A stretch of DNA of 64,000 bases from Corythoichthys intestinalis. Its lineage: Eukaryota > Chordata > Actinopteri > Syngnathiformes > Syngnathidae. A model generated the notes under the pieces. The model was not told the DNA's origin. It did no database searches and was given only the letters and a program-made list of their open reading frames with translations. Location of the stretch: NCBI RefSeq assembly GCF_030265065.1, contig NC_080400.1, positions 51,445,001 through 51,509,000 of the forward strand. Reading direction: 5' to 3'. This document shows, one piece after another, positions 43,961-55,777 of this stretch (positions are counted from its first letter, which is position 1; each line of letters starts with the position of its first letter). The position numbers and the translations under genes are program-made.

Positions 43961-45256
43961 ATCTACCTCCATATGGCTCCGCCCATGGGATACAATTTTT
44001 GACTGGGGTAACTACATTGGCACGACACCGGCAGGCGCACCATATTCAACGGATGATGATCTTGGCGAAAAGTATTGCCTAAGCAGCCTGATTTAGAATT
44101 CCCCTCAAGAATGATGGGAAACAAAAAACGCTCATTGTCAACTTATTATTATTATAAATATTCTTGTAAGTTAATTTTATAGCCGACACTGCGTTTCGGG
44201 GTCATCAACATGTTGTGTCAAGTACATGTCAAATAGTCTGAGCACATTGTTTGCATCCTGATTAGCTTCTGGCTACTATCCCATGTACAGTCCAACATAA
44301 AATTCCAACCTCCTCCTCTTCCTCCAACTTTTCAAAAACTTGGATCTCCTCCCTTGCGCTCGATCTATCACTTATATCGCTGTTTGAATCATTTTTTGAA
44401 GGGCTTTGTATGGCGGCCTTATGGAGCGCTGCCATCGCTGTTCTCGGTGTGACGTATCACTTCCGGGTTTGTCCCCTTTCAGGCTCGAACTTCAGAAACG
44501 CGATTATTTTGTCAAATATACAACATATAAATTATTTTTTCATGCTTTATTTGTTGGACAATGTTTAATTACTTTAATTGTGACCCTATTTGGCATGTTA
44601 TGAAATTACTTCACACTACAGCTTTAACAACACTGGTCATAAAAATGAAGTCTGCAGAATGAAAAGTGATGAAAGCGGAGATTTTATTCTGCCAATTTGT
44701 TGCCGAATACAATTTGCCCGCAACTATTGCTGATCACTTCTCAGAATTAGCAAAACAAATGTTCCCTGACTCAAAGATTGCATCGGTAAGTTAATTTTAT
44801 CAATTGACATTAATTTATAATTGGACACACTAACGAACTACCTTCAAGTCAAACTGAATTGCGAGATGAAGTGCCATGAAGTGCAGCCATCAAAAGACAT
44901 GATAAAAATTGTTACATTTGTACATACACACACATACATACACTAGAAGTGCTACATACAATGATAACAAAAGTCACTGTTAAATTTTAGTAATCATGAT
45001 GTAGCTGAAGATATTGATTGTTCTTTGATTGGTTATATGTTACAATATTACCAATAAATTCATATTATTTAAATACAACATACTTAAATACGTTGTAAGA
45101 TTAGTCACCAATTTGTAAGGGTATACGTCACTATTTGTAAGATTGCCAACGGCCTCGGGTTGACAGGTATGCATATGGGCTTATATTTGTGGCATCAGAA
45201 ATTAAATTTTCTAAAGTTAAGCATTTCAAATTCAATTTCTGATGGCACAAATAGCC
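43961..45256. other. Unit C insert with transposon debris, then return to unit sequence
   Basis: Up to about 45150 the sequence is not shared with the other units. It holds one recognisable coding scrap (44675-44785). From about 45160 it matches unit A near 5485-5585 (TTCTAAAGTTAAGCATTT, CTGATGGCAC). No host gene is visible. Confidence 0.45.
44675..44785 (+). pseudogene. Exon-like fragment of a DNA-transposon-type protein
   Basis: The frame AEILFCQFVAEYNLPATIAD, continuing HFSELAKQMFPDSKIAS, ends exactly at a good splice donor (TCG/GTAAGT, 44786). Similar segments occur in fish proteins of hAT/BED-like transposon origin, from memory. An in-frame TGA lies a few codons upstream (44669-44671), so only about 37 codons read. 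A fossil exon or a fragment inside another repeat. Confidence 0.4.
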
Positions 45257-45404
45257 TATAGACCCTACCCACGTGACGTCACAACTCCGCTCTCCTGAAT
45301 GGTACCGCCCAATTGTCCGTCAAAACATTTGTTAACCTGTTACGGCTACGTACATTCCTCCTATTTACGGCGTGTTTTTCTGCTCCTTAACATTAATCAT
45401 CAAA

Positions 45405-45582
45405 ATGGTGAAGGCGTGTGTGGCTGTTGGTTGCACTAACAGAGAAGATGGAAGGAGAGACTTGAAGTTTTACCGTATTCCGAGGGATCCAAAGAGGAGA
45501 GCGAAATGGACGGCTGCAATTCGACGTGAAAACTGGGCACCAAAAAATCACCACAGACTATGTAGTAGTCATTTTATATCCG
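45405..45582 (+). CDS. THAP-type zinc-finger exon of the transposon
   Basis: About 59 codons from an ATG (MVKACVAVGCTNREDGRRDL) to a splice donor (CCG/GTAAGA at 45583). It contains the C2CH pattern of the THAP domain: CVAVGC, then PRDPKRRAKWTAAIRR and W.P..H..LCSSHF. THAP domains bind DNA. In transposases they recognise the element's ends. No second exon is present, so no complete protein is expected. Confidence 0.7.
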
Positions 45583-45906
45583 GTAAGATGCATTTAAGAT
45601 ATACTTAGAGGGTTTTGGGCTGACAAATAACCACAATTAAGATCTTTGCTAGGCTAATCGCCGACAACATACACGTATGTATGTAGTGAGAGTGCTATCG
45701 CTAAACCATATAAACATTAAAAGCCTTAACTCCATTGACAAACAACATGAAATACATTAGACTTGACAGTGGACGTTAGCAATAACAAAAGATTTTGAAT
45801 TGAAAATTTCGTAACTCACCTTTCCAAGCACAAGATAGATTCCTGCCGAATTTTCGTGGACGAGGACCTGTTTCACCCAACCAGCAACGAAGTATTTATA
45901 AGCCTC

Positions 45907-46173
45907 CTAGCTCTTGAAGTTTTTCAAATTTTCGTGAGAATAGGCTGATTTTGTGTGGACAAGATAATTGTAAACATCAGCGTAGCAGATGTCAGGCAGA
46001 CAGGACGAAGACAGTGGGTCGAAAAACATCGATTTGGGCATCAAATATGGATCTGGCGACTGTATAGAACGAAGCTTTTCCACATAACGCCTTTTATGCA
46101 ACACATTCAGTGAGTTTACGGCACCAGAAAGCACCGGGTCTTCCATGAAATGCATTTTAAATTCCTCGATCAA
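45907..46173 (-). pseudogene. Minus-strand coding fragment inside the THAP transposon
   Basis: An open frame of 88 codons (MIEEFKMHFMEDPVLSGAVN, later SPDPYLMPKSMF and ICYADVYNYLVHTKSAYSHE). From memory, this pattern resembles the N-terminal part of fish transposon proteins that also carry SWIM and YqaJ domains, but neither domain is present here. It converges on the THAP exon. A remnant of the element's second gene is the likeliest reading. Confidence 0.45.
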
Positions 46174-46266
46174 TTGAAACCAATGCTAATACAGAGACAA
46201 AATGACGGACAAGTGGGCGGAACCATACAGCGAGCACGTGGTTTTGTGACGTCGGTGGGTAGGGTC

Positions 46267-47061
46267 TATAGCCCATAGAGAGCACCCATGAATAGACAAC
46301 AATAGCACTTTCATTAAAGGATGCTGCATTCATTACAAACATTGCCAGTCAGGTCATATTTATATTCACCGCCCTCAATCACAACAATGTTGATTAAAAG
46401 TGGGTTCAAATCCAGCATCAACTAACGCACATTGTTGTTATGCATAGCAAAGAAGCTTACACCGCCTGCAGCAAAAATAAATACTGTCCCTCTGTCCAAT
46501 GACACTGTCTTTTTTGTTCTATTAATTTTTGTTTGTTCGGTCAAATTGTTTGGCATATTATCGTCATGAGTTAATGTTGCTAATCAATTTGAATTTATTT
46601 TTATTTATTGATTTTATTACATTTTATTTTTCAGTATCAAATGGTCAAAAATGTACATTGAGTGTATTTTTACAGTTCAGATGTGTTTTTTTTTTTTAAT
46701 TCAGGCAAATTAACGCACTTTCCTGTTACAAACAAAACAATGTTAATAAAGTTATAATTTATATATTTTAATTACATTATTATTATTATTTAATAATACG
46801 CTTATTTAAGCTGATCGATATTACCTTTCACTCTTTAAAATTAAAAAGGACACAACGTTATGCAGAGGTGCACTTAAAGTAATAATAATTTCATGAACAA
46901 ATGATACTATTTGCAGTGGTAGCAGAGAGTTGGGGGGGCGCGAAGCATTTTAGTCATCCTGGAGGAGGGCGTAACAGTAAACAATTGAGAAGCACTTGTC
47001 TAAGATAATGTGGAGGAAATTATGAAGAGTTTACATTGAATGGCAGTACTAGCACACAATC
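46267..47061. other. End of unit C
   Basis: Unit sequence without the Tc1 element. From about 46390 to 46700 it is not shared with the other units (it includes GTGGGTTCAAATCCAGC near 46400). From about 46710 it matches the unit ends (AACAATGTTAATAAAGTTAT, GTTGGGGGG, GAGAAGCACT). No gene visible. Confidence 0.5.
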
Positions 47062-48084
47062 TTCAAGTTTCTACGGAGGTAAAAAAAAATTCCAGTGGAA
47101 AATTCTTTGAGGATAACGGAATTTTATCTGGAATCATTTAGAGGAAGCCTATATGATTGCAGTTCTGTCTTTCCATTCTACGAGTTAAAATCTCATCGGT
47201 TTTTGGCCACATTCACTGGACAGTTATAGGATGTGCACACTTGGGAAACCACAATATTACTACTTTTTTGTTTTTAATTATTTTTTTAACTTCCCCTCTT
47301 TTTTTCTTAATTGATTTTGCAGGTTATAGGACATATTAATCGTGACCACTTTTAAATAATTAGTTTCACTTTTTATTTAACAAATACATTTGATCAGACA
47401 TGGAGGACTTTTTATATCCAGTTTAAAAATACAATGTCAGTAGCAAACTTTTTTCTTTTTTTTACTCATGTTTGGTCAAAAATCAATTCATGTATAATCC
47501 AACAAATGACAGATACACCTTTTAATCAGCTAAATTTGAACAATTTGAAGATAAAAAAAAAGTCCCTCAATAAAAGATGATGAATACACCAGGAAAATGG
47601 GTATGTTTTTTCTGTTTTTGCGGTAGACCCAATTTTTTGCTCAAGAGTGTCAAGTGAGTGAGTGTAGCCTCAGGTTTTTAATAAATTATTTGTGAAACTA
47701 ATGTTTAATAATAGAAATATAAAACAATTAAAAAAATAACTACTGATTTGCTGCTGTGTGGGAGTCTGGCCTCCTTGGGGCAGTGTGGCGCATATATTAT
47801 TAAAGTCAAGATTTAATTTTGTTAATTTAACTAATTTTTCAAATATTACGAGGAATATAAGTTTGAAGCAGTGTGGTATCACCTGTCTTTATGCTTTACT
47901 ACAGTGTTTGTTTGTAAATATTCTTTATTTGAAGGTGAACTCCACCATAATTTCTGCTGCTACAGAGTTTTATTTTATTTACTTTTTTTACGTATTTATT
48001 TTACTTTAACTCAAGATCAGTCCAGATCAGTTTTCCATTAGGTGTTGAAATAAAGTTGATGTTTTTTTTACTTTACAAAATGTG

Positions 48085-48120
<36 letters not shown>

Positions 48121-48340
48121 AAGTGTAACCTTTCAGTTTTCTGTCAATTTCAACATTTAGATATGTATTTAAAAAAAAGACAACCGACATACTAGAAATA
48201 ACATAGAACCTGTTTATTAGATTCAAAAGTGAGATTAAAGTGAGATAATGCTGAAAAATCAAAATGCCTTTGTGGTAAAAGACTTAACATAACAATGTCA
48301 ACAATTTTTTATCAAACATTAACAAATGAACAACATTGAA
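47062..48340. other. Start of unit D: AT-rich 3' flank of Ig gene 4
   Basis: Nearly identical to 1588-2806. It includes a long poly-T (about 48087-48115) and the AATAAA candidate at 48213-48218 on the minus strand. No other gene visible. Confidence 0.7.
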
Positions 48341-49195
48341 TTATTTTTCCATTTCAATGTCCTGGGGTTGCTCTTTTCGTTTGCGGTAGAGGAATACGGC
48401 AAGGACAACTATGACAATGAAAAGTGTGGTGATAGTGACAACGATTGCAGCGACTGCAGTGGTTGTCAGCAATCGTGGACTGCTCACACTGTTGTCCTGG
48501 GGAAGTGAACAGTCCAGGTGAAGGTCACAGTGTTTGGTCCCCACCATACTTTCCACCGTGCAGCGATAGCTTCCACACTCCCGCTCGGTGATGTTGAAAT
48601 GCAAGGTGGCTCTTGTGGGGTCCACAGTGGCCTGAGGAAGCAAGACCTTATTTCCACTGGTCTTGGACCAGATGTAATGCAAAGGTGGGGTGCCTTGCAG
48701 AGAGCTGCATTTCAGCGTCATACTGTTGTCTTCTTTGTCCACACTGCAGAGAGGCTGACTGGGTGCTTCTATGACTGTCAGGTCTAAGATCTTCTTGTCC
48801 AGTTCTGGTAACTTCTTCACCAGACAGCGGTACATCTCCGTGTCTGACGGACGTACATCTTTGATGATGATAGACGCGTCTCCGTTTTGGGGATCGGCTG
48901 ACGTGAAGTGGACCCTCCCCTCCATTGGTTTGTACAAATCGGAATACAAGCGGCCGCCAGTAAACCAAATGATGGGTTGCTCCTCTCGGTCTGCAGACTC
49001 AATACTCCACGAGACCTCCGTGTACTGCTGAGAGTCCACGGTGTGAGTGTACACACAGGGTAGCTGGACACTTGACCCCCTGGCGACGTAGTAGTGGTTC
49101 ATTTCCTTCTGGATTTCCAGAGGGCATGCTGGACAAATGTTGAAAAACACTCCCAGGAGGACAGAAGGCCAAAGGAAGTCCCACATCATCGCCAT
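48341..49195 (-). CDS. CAR/CTX-like two-Ig-domain membrane protein, copy 4
   Basis: The frame encodes 284 residues and is almost the same protein as copy 1: about six replacements or indels, including WDFLW for WHFLW, CSVDKEDN, KVLLPQATVDPTRA, one extra Pro after DCSL, and AVFLY. Signal peptide, V-type Ig domain (Cys47, Trp63, Cys124), second Ig domain with two cysteine pairs and NIT site, membrane helix and short basic tail are all intact. The ATG (49195) follows the splice acceptor by eight bases. With copy 1 it is the youngest pair of the array. Probably functional; ligand unknown. Confidence 0.86.
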   Translation of the reverse strand: MAMMWDFLWPSVLLGVFFNICPACPLEIQKEMNHYYVARGSSVQLPCVYTHTVDSQQYTEVSWSIESADREEQPIIWFTGGRLYSDLYKPMEGRVHFTSADPQNGDASIIIKDVRPSDTEMYRCLVKKLPELDKKILDLTVIEAPSQPLCSVDKEDNSMTLKCSSLQGTPPLHYIWSKTSGNKVLLPQATVDPTRATLHFNITERECGSYRCTVESMVGTKHCDLHLDCSLPQDNSVSSPRLLTTTAVAAIVVTITTLFIVIVVLAVFLYRKRKEQPQDIEMEK

Positions 49196-49203
49196 GTATA
49201 CAC

Positions 49204-49913
49204 CTGCAAGTAAAAGACAAAAACATACTGGAATTAATCAAACACATTTTAGGATTTTTTTTTTCTATCACTATAAAGCAGGGGTGGGCAAACCGGTCCT
49301 CGAGGGCCGCAGTGGGTCCTGGTCTTTGTTCCAACTGATTCAGCACACACAGTATAACCAATGAGGTTTCAGTGGAAACAAGGAGCACCTGACTGCAATC
49401 AACTGATTGCACTTGTAAGAAACCAGATCGGTGAAAGGCTGTCCTCATGATGGGTATGAACAAAAACCCGCACCCACTGCGGCCCTTTGTGGAATTAATT
49501 GCCCACCCCTGCTATAAAGCATAGACTTCACATCAGCAATCATGTTTTCATTATAAATGTAAAAAACAATGGAAAACAGAATAACACTGACATCAGTTAA
49601 ATGTATTTTATCTCGATCCAAGTTTAAATGTTTTCAATCAGTCATGTTTACTCTTTAAATAAAAACTATACAATTGAAGACAGCATTTTTTTCCCCAAGT
49701 GTTAAAATAAATGGAAAACACAAACACTGCCACAATAACATGTTTTTTGCATGATTACAAGTATAAAAGTTATCAGTCATCAATGCTTAGACTATCAAAT
49801 GAAATTAAAAGAAAAAAAGTTAACACTGCACTATTCAGCTTATGTGGAAACATGATCAATACAAAACACCACAATTCCAATGTCTCTCAAAACAAGTAAA
49901 TAGGATTTCTTAC
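49204..49913 (-). other. Intron in the 5' UTR of Ig gene 4
   Basis: Donor AAGCAA/GTAAG (exon end 49914) and acceptor ACTTGCAG (exon start 49203) on the minus strand, as in unit A. It contains the hAT MITE at 49279-49511. Confidence 0.65.
49279..49511. mobile_element. hAT-type MITE (233 bp) in the intron of Ig gene 4
   Basis: Same insertion as 3744-3976, with the same CTATAAAG duplication (49271-49278 and 49512-49519). It was present before units A and D separated. Confidence 0.85.
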
Positions 49914-50007
49914 TTGCTTATCTTTAGGAAGGAAGATGCACACCAACGACAGCAACACTTGTCTGCTTCTTTGGCATTTAGTGTAGTAATTCATAACGAA
50001 AAAACAA

Positions 50008-50070
50008 CTTATATCGGAAAGGAAGATCAAAGCATCAAAGAGTTGAAAAGGACCTGTCATTGTGACGTCA
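50008..50070 (-). promoter_or_regulatory. Promoter of Ig gene 4: TATA-like box and CRE
   Basis: ATATAAG (50008-50014) and palindromic TGACGTCA (50063-50070) on the minus strand, arranged as in units A and B. Confidence 0.6.
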
Positions 50071-50098
50071 CGCTATTTGTTGACACGCCTCCGCCGCC

Positions 50099-50179
50099 AT
50101 GACAGACGGCTTCGTGTACCGCGACTTCCGCTTTGTTTCCGCACTTGTGCTCGCGTTTTCCGGTTTACACGTGCTCTAA
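50099..50179 (+). CDS. Short open frame with strong Kozak context, divergent from Ig gene 4
   Basis: GCCGCCATGA opens a 26-residue frame (MTDGFVYRDFRF...GLHVL), the counterpart of 4567-4647 with the same length. The function is unknown and it may be non-coding. Confidence 0.25.
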   Translation: MTDGFVYRDFRFVSALVLAFSGLHVL

Positions 50180-51248
50180 ACGTTGACACTAGGACGGATA
50201 ATGGCCTTGTATCAAAAAATAGTCGCAAAATACCCTGGAGAAAATTATCTGTCCTAGTATAGACATCAGGGCCATGATTTTTCCTGTTTACACCACATAC
50301 ACCTCCAGCACACAAACGAAAACGCTTAGAAGAAACATGGCAGAATGCACAATGTGGTCGCATGAAAACTTCAAGTCAAGGTTATTTGTATTATAGCCAC
50401 TACTTTTCACAATGTCGTACTTTTGAATTCTATATGTATGACAATCAGTCTGTATATTTTTTAAGCAGTTGCATGGTCATGGTCTAATTTAACCAAGAGA
50501 GGGCGACATAACAAACTCAAAACTTTCTTTACTAACGAAATATTTTTATCTTTGCATTCAGCCACCCCAACACCCCCCCCCCCCACGCACCCACTCTCTT
50601 ACAATCACGGGGCTTTTGAAATAAATGTCAAATCTCTCAATCTGACTCCAAATTAAGGGATTTTTGCTTATTAAACAGCTTCAGAGACCTATACCAAAGA
50701 AGAAACTCATTCATCCAATGTTTAAAGCAAGATTTTGTTTGAAAGTATCTGCATTTGTGAAGAAAAAAACAAGTATTACAAATCACATTGATCACATAAA
50801 CAAATATTTATTTGTGCCAAACATTTCAAACTTAATTGAATCCACTGTCCACTTTGAAAGATCAATTTGTTTGGACTGAAACCAGCTCTGCATATCCCTC
50901 CAGAACAATTGCACTATATCACACTGAAAAAACAAATGTTCAAGATTATCAATCTCATTTTCAAAAAAAAAAAAAAGCAAAACAATTGTGCACAAAATTA
51001 AAGATTTAAGTTCCCGGGAGTCTATGACCTGTTTGTCGCATGCATATAGGCTGATATTTGTTTCATCAGAAAATACATTTTCTAAAGTTAAGCATTTCAA
51101 ATTTACTTCTGATAGCACTTATAGCCTATCAGCCCACAGAGAGCACCTATTAATAGACAATTATAGCACTTTCAGTAGTGGATGCTGAATTCCTTACAAA
51201 CACTGCAAGTAAAGTATTATTTATATTCATGGCCCTCAATCACAACAA
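50180..51248. other. Intergenic part of unit D
   Basis: Counterpart of 4648-5700, with a C-run (about 50573-50584) and the minus-strand L1/Tx1-like remnant. No host gene visible. Confidence 0.6.
50792..51118 (-). mobile_element. L1/Tx1-like LINE fragment, unit D copy
   Basis: The longest version of the remnant: 108 codons with ENEIDNLEHLFFQCDIVQLF and SWFQSKQIDLSKW on the minus strand. Same origin as 5250-5510. Confidence 0.45.
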
Positions 51249-51759
51249 TGTCTTCGTTGGGGCACGGGATGAACTTATTTACCTCTGGGACATAACAGGT
51301 GGTGGCAACAACTAAATCACACTTGCAGCCAGTTAAAATGGATTCAAGTTGACTCAACCCCTGTCCTATGTCATTGTGTGTACCACATTTAGCATGGAGA
51401 AAAGAAAGAAGAACAAATAACTGTCTGAGGACTTGAGAAGCAAAATTGTGAGGAAGCATGGGCAATCTCAAAGTTACAAGTCAATCTCCAAAGACCAGAA
51501 TGTTCCTGTGTCGACTGTGCGCAGTGTCATCAATAAGTGTAAAGCCCATTGTTACTAATCTCCCTAGATGTGGACGCAAAAGAAAAATTGACGAGAGATT
51601 TCAACCAAAGATTGTGCGGATGGTGAATAAAGAACCTTGACTAACATCAAACAAGTTCAAACTGTCCTACAGTCCGAGGGTACAAAAGTGTCAACCCGTA
51701 CTATCCGTTGGGGTCTGAATGAAAAGGGACTCTATTGTAGGATACCCAGGAAGACCCCA

Positions 51760-52094
51760 TGTTGAGAGAAATGGTGGAGGAAATGTTTTGTATTCATAAA
51801 TGTGTACTCAGTTGATGTTGAAATAATGTTCCTATTGCTTGTTAATATTGACATATTATCTTTTCGCCACAAGATGGCAGGATGGGACTTAATTGTCTAA
51901 AGTGCTACTTTTATTACTTCCTTGTGTTTGACTTTGATTACTTTGATTTATGGGATTGCCTGTAAAGACAGCAATGTGAGAGGATGTATCCGCATGTCAA
52001 TGGAAATTAAATACGCCGAGTTTTGGCTAAAAGACAACTTATTCTCCGTCAATTCTTCCTACGAATGCAACGTTGAGCTGCAACCACCTCAACA
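51760..52094 (+). repeat. 5' LTR of the copia element
   Basis: 335 bp, TGTTGAG...CTCAACA, inserted after CCCCA in the Tc1 copy. Confidence 0.88.
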
Positions 52095-54542
52095 GGTTAT
52101 GGGCCCAGGAGTCATTCGCAGGTAAAGTCAGTTTCCACCATGTAGAAGGTCGCGAAGGACAGCGTGCTCACGGACTGCTGATTAGCGGAAAAAGCTAACA
52201 AGCAACATGGATCCACGAGGAACAAGTGGGTAACTTCGACTGGCATTTGACGGAGATGAAGCTAAATATGAACTCTGGGAAACTAAAATGTTCGGACATT
52301 TTCATCTGATCGGGCTAAAGAACACAGTGCTGGTAGGACCAAACACTGAAGCCGAGAGAGAAATGATGAAATGAAAAATGTGGATGCGTATGCTCAAATG
52401 ATACAACTTCTTGATGATAAAAGCCTCTCGTTAATAATGAGAGATGCGCCAAATGACGGAAGAAAAGCTCTGAAAATATTAAGGGAATATTATGCTGGGA
52501 AGGGAAAACCCAGGATTATAAACTTGTACACCATGGTAACATCTCTTCAAAAGGGAACCGAAGAAAGGATAGTGGATTACATAATAAGAGCTGAGACCGG
52601 CATCACAGCATTGCGAAATGCAGGTGAAACAATGGCAGATGGTCTACTTATCGCAATGGTCTTGAAGGGGCTGCCAGAAAGTTACAAGCCATTTACAATT
52701 CATGTGGCGCATACCAATGAGAACATGACATTTGCAGAATTCAAAACCAAACTCTGAAGTTTTGAAGAAACGGAAAAGTTAAATGCAGCAGAATCAAGTG
52801 ACAGAGTGATGAAGACTAAAGCAAGAGCTTCAAAGCAAGCCACAAAAGCAAACGCTCGTGACCGGGTCAAAGACGACACAGAGTTGGTGTGCTTCAAATG
52901 TGTGATCAAAGGCCACCATGCAAAATCATGTCGACAAAAGACATGGTGTAGTCGGTGCAAAACGGACACGCACAAAGACACCACTTGCAGACGCATGGAA
53001 ACACCGGACGGAGCGAGAAAAATTGCTGAAGATGGAGATCCTGACTTCGCGTTCAAGGTGAGAGATGAACGGTCCGACACCAGGCGGCAGGATACACACA
53101 GCATCCGGGAACAAGGTCTGATGGTGGACACGGGAGCGACATCTCATATCATCACTGACGTGACCAAGTTCAAAAGCTTCCAGGAGATGTTCAAACCAGA
53201 GAATCACAGCGTCGAGTTGGCAGAAGGTACACGGTGCAGTGGAGTCGCACTAAAAAGAGGAGATGCAGAGTGCTACCTGATCGACAACAGAGGACAGCAG
53301 CGCAAGGCAACACTCAAACGCACTCTTCATACCATCGTACCTACAAGACATCTTTTCGGTGAAAGCAGCAACATCGAGTGGAGCCACGGTACTTTTCAAA
53401 GAAGGTGAAGACGCACTGATAACCAAAGACGGTACGAAATTCAATATTCATGTGTATGGCAAGCTGTACTTTTTGCATACAAATGGTGAGTCTGACAAGT
53501 GCAATGCATGTTATGATATTCACACATGGCACCAAATATTAGGCCACTGCACCAAATATTAGGCCACTGTAATTATGAGGATGTGATAAAATTACAGAAA
53601 GTAGTTGATGGAATGCAGATTAAGGGAAAAGAAACACGACCTGAACAAATGTGTGAGATATGCATACAAGGAAAATTTATCCAGATTCGAAATAGAGACC
53701 CAGATACTCGAGCAGATACACCCTTAAAATTGGTACACTCAGATCTTGCGGGTCCTATAACTCCAGAATCGATTGATGGTTACAAATATGTGCAGTTATT
53801 CACAGATGATTACTCTGGTGCAATTTTCACATATTTCCTGAAAAAGAAAAGTGACACTGTTCTAGCAACAGAAAAATTTCTCGCAGATACAGCTCCTTAT
53901 GGGAAAGTAAGGTGCATCCGATTTGATAACGGGACTGAATATACTTGCAATGAGTTCCAAACATTGTTGAGAAAAAGTGAAATAAGACACGAAACATCAG
54001 CGCCGTATTCCCCACACCAGAAAGGGACAGCTGAAAGAGGATGGCGTACACTATTTGAAATGTGTAGGTGCATGCTAGTCGAAAGTGGGCTACCAAAATA
54101 CCTATGGCACTATGCAGTACAAACCACAGCAATGGTACGCAACAGATGCTATGATAGACTTACAGGGCAAACTCCTTACCAGATGTTGACAAACAAGAAA
54201 CCAAATATTTCCAGAATGCAAAAATTTGGGTTTGTATGTTACACATACAAACAAGACAAGGGAAAATTGGATTCTAAGTGTGGCCGAGGACAGTTTGTTG
54301 GCTATGACAAAAATAGTCCAGCATATCTAGTCTACTATCCAGACACAAACAAAGTACAAAAACATAGGCTGGTAAATTTTGTGAACAAGGAAGTCATAGA
54401 AAAACAGACACAGACATGTGACATGGATCAAGATGAAGAATACAACATGATGGGGTTGCCAAGGGCTAATCGAGCAAGTGTAGAGGTGAAAAACAGAACT
54501 GAAGATCCTGTAGAACCAAGTGCAAATAGTGAGAGTCCAAAG

Positions 54543-54775
54543 CAGGGGTGGGCAAACTATTCCACAAAGGGCCGCAGTGGGTGCGGGTTTTTGTTGCAAC
54601 CCATTAAGAGGACACCTTTTCACCAATCTGCTGTTTTACAAGCGCAATCAGTCGATTGCAGTCAGGTGCTTCTCATTTCTGCTGAAACCTCATTGGTTAA
54701 ATTATCTGTGTTGGCTCAGTTGGAACAAAGACCAGGACCCACTGCGGCCCTCGAGGACCGGTTTGCCCACCCCTG
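54543..54775. mobile_element. hAT-type MITE (233 bp) inside the copia element
   Basis: CAGGGGTGGGCAAAC...GTTTGCCCACCCCTG with an exact 8-bp duplication GTCCAAAG (54535-54542 and 54776-54783). Same family and length as the intron MITEs, opposite orientation. It is the innermost of three nested elements. Confidence 0.88.
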
Positions 54776-55442
54776 GTCCAAAGGAAGTGACACAATGTGA
54801 ACTTGAGAGTAGAAGGTATCCTTCAAGAGAGAGGAGAAAACCGAGTCATTTAGAAGACTTCATAACAGAAGTCAGAGATAGTGATGGAGTTTATACCACT
54901 GTAGACTACTGCTACAGGATGGTAGTTGGTATACCTCAAACATATGAGGAGGCCATGAGTTCCAATAACTCAAAAGATTGGTCAAAAGCCATGGATGAAG
55001 AAATTCAGTCACTAAACGAAAATAAAACATTTACCTTGACAACACTGCCAAAAGGAAAGAAAACAGTGTGGGGTAAATGGGTTTATGCACTCAAAAAGGA
55101 TGAAGATGTGAGAGATAAGTACAAAGCACGTTTTGTGGCTAAGGGATTTAACCAGAGAATGGGAATAGACTATGGAGAGACATTTTCACCCACAGCAAAT
55201 TTGACAAGTATAAGAGTGGTGTTACAGAAAGCGGCACAAGAGAGTATGTTGTTACATCAGATGGATGTTAAGACAGCATACTTAATTGACGTATTGTCCA
55301 ACATATGACATGATGGCTGATATCATGACAAAACCTGTAACAAAGTTTAAATTGAAGAAGTTTGACAGTGCTATTTTTGGAATTTGAAATGTAAAATTTC
55401 ATTTGGTTGTTAAAAAGGCATCAACATGAGAACAAGTGGGGG

Positions 55443-55777
55443 TGTTGAGAGAAATGGTGGAGGAAATGTTTTGTATTCATAAATGTGTCCTCCGTTGATG
55501 TTGAAATAATGTTCCTATTGCTTGTTAATATTGACATATTATCTTTTCGTCACAAGATGGCAGGATGGGACTTAATTGTCTAAAGTGCTACTTTTATTAC
55601 TTCGTTGTGTTTGACTTTGATTACTTTGATTTATAGGATTGCCTGTGAAGACAGCAATGAGAGAGGATGTATCTGCATGTCAATGGAAATTAAATATGCC
55701 GAGTTTTGGCTAAAAGACAACTTATTCTCCGTCAATTCTTCCTACGAATGCAACGTTGAGGTGCAACCACCTCAACA
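55443..55777 (+). repeat. 3' LTR of the copia element
   Basis: 335 bp, preceded by a purine-rich AAGTGGGGG and followed by the CCCCA duplication. Confidence 0.88.

Larger units (their letters stand above)
45261..46266. mobile_element. THAP-domain DNA transposon, internally deleted
   Basis: Inverted ends GACCCTACCCAC.TGACGTCAC and complement GTGACGTCGGTGGGTAGGGTC, about 25 bp, are flanked by TATA on both sides (45257-45260 and 46267-46270). It sits in unit sequence (AATAGCCTA / AGCCCATAGAGAG) that is uninterrupted in units A, B and D. A THAP exon on the plus strand and a converging minus-strand piece remain. At 1.0 kb the central transposase is missing. Superfamily undecided among THAP-bearing groups. 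Confidence 0.65.
51760..55777 (+). mobile_element. Ty1/copia LTR retrotransposon, broken
   Basis: Two 335-bp LTRs begin TGTTGAGAG and end CTCAACA. They differ at roughly 3% of sites by eye, so the insertion is fairly young. The primer-binding site GGTTATGGGCCCAGG (from 52095) fits the internal initiator-methionine tRNA priming known for copia elements. Visible parts in order: gag (about 52371-52757), zinc knuckle region (about 52890-52940), protease (VDTGATSH, about 53125), integrase (HSDLAGPI, DNGTEY; about 53550-54400) and part of reverse transcriptase (about 54950-55290). The copia order, integrase before reverse transcriptase, is clear. It is broken, with roughly five breaks, and short for its family. 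A hAT MITE lies inside. Confidence 0.85.
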
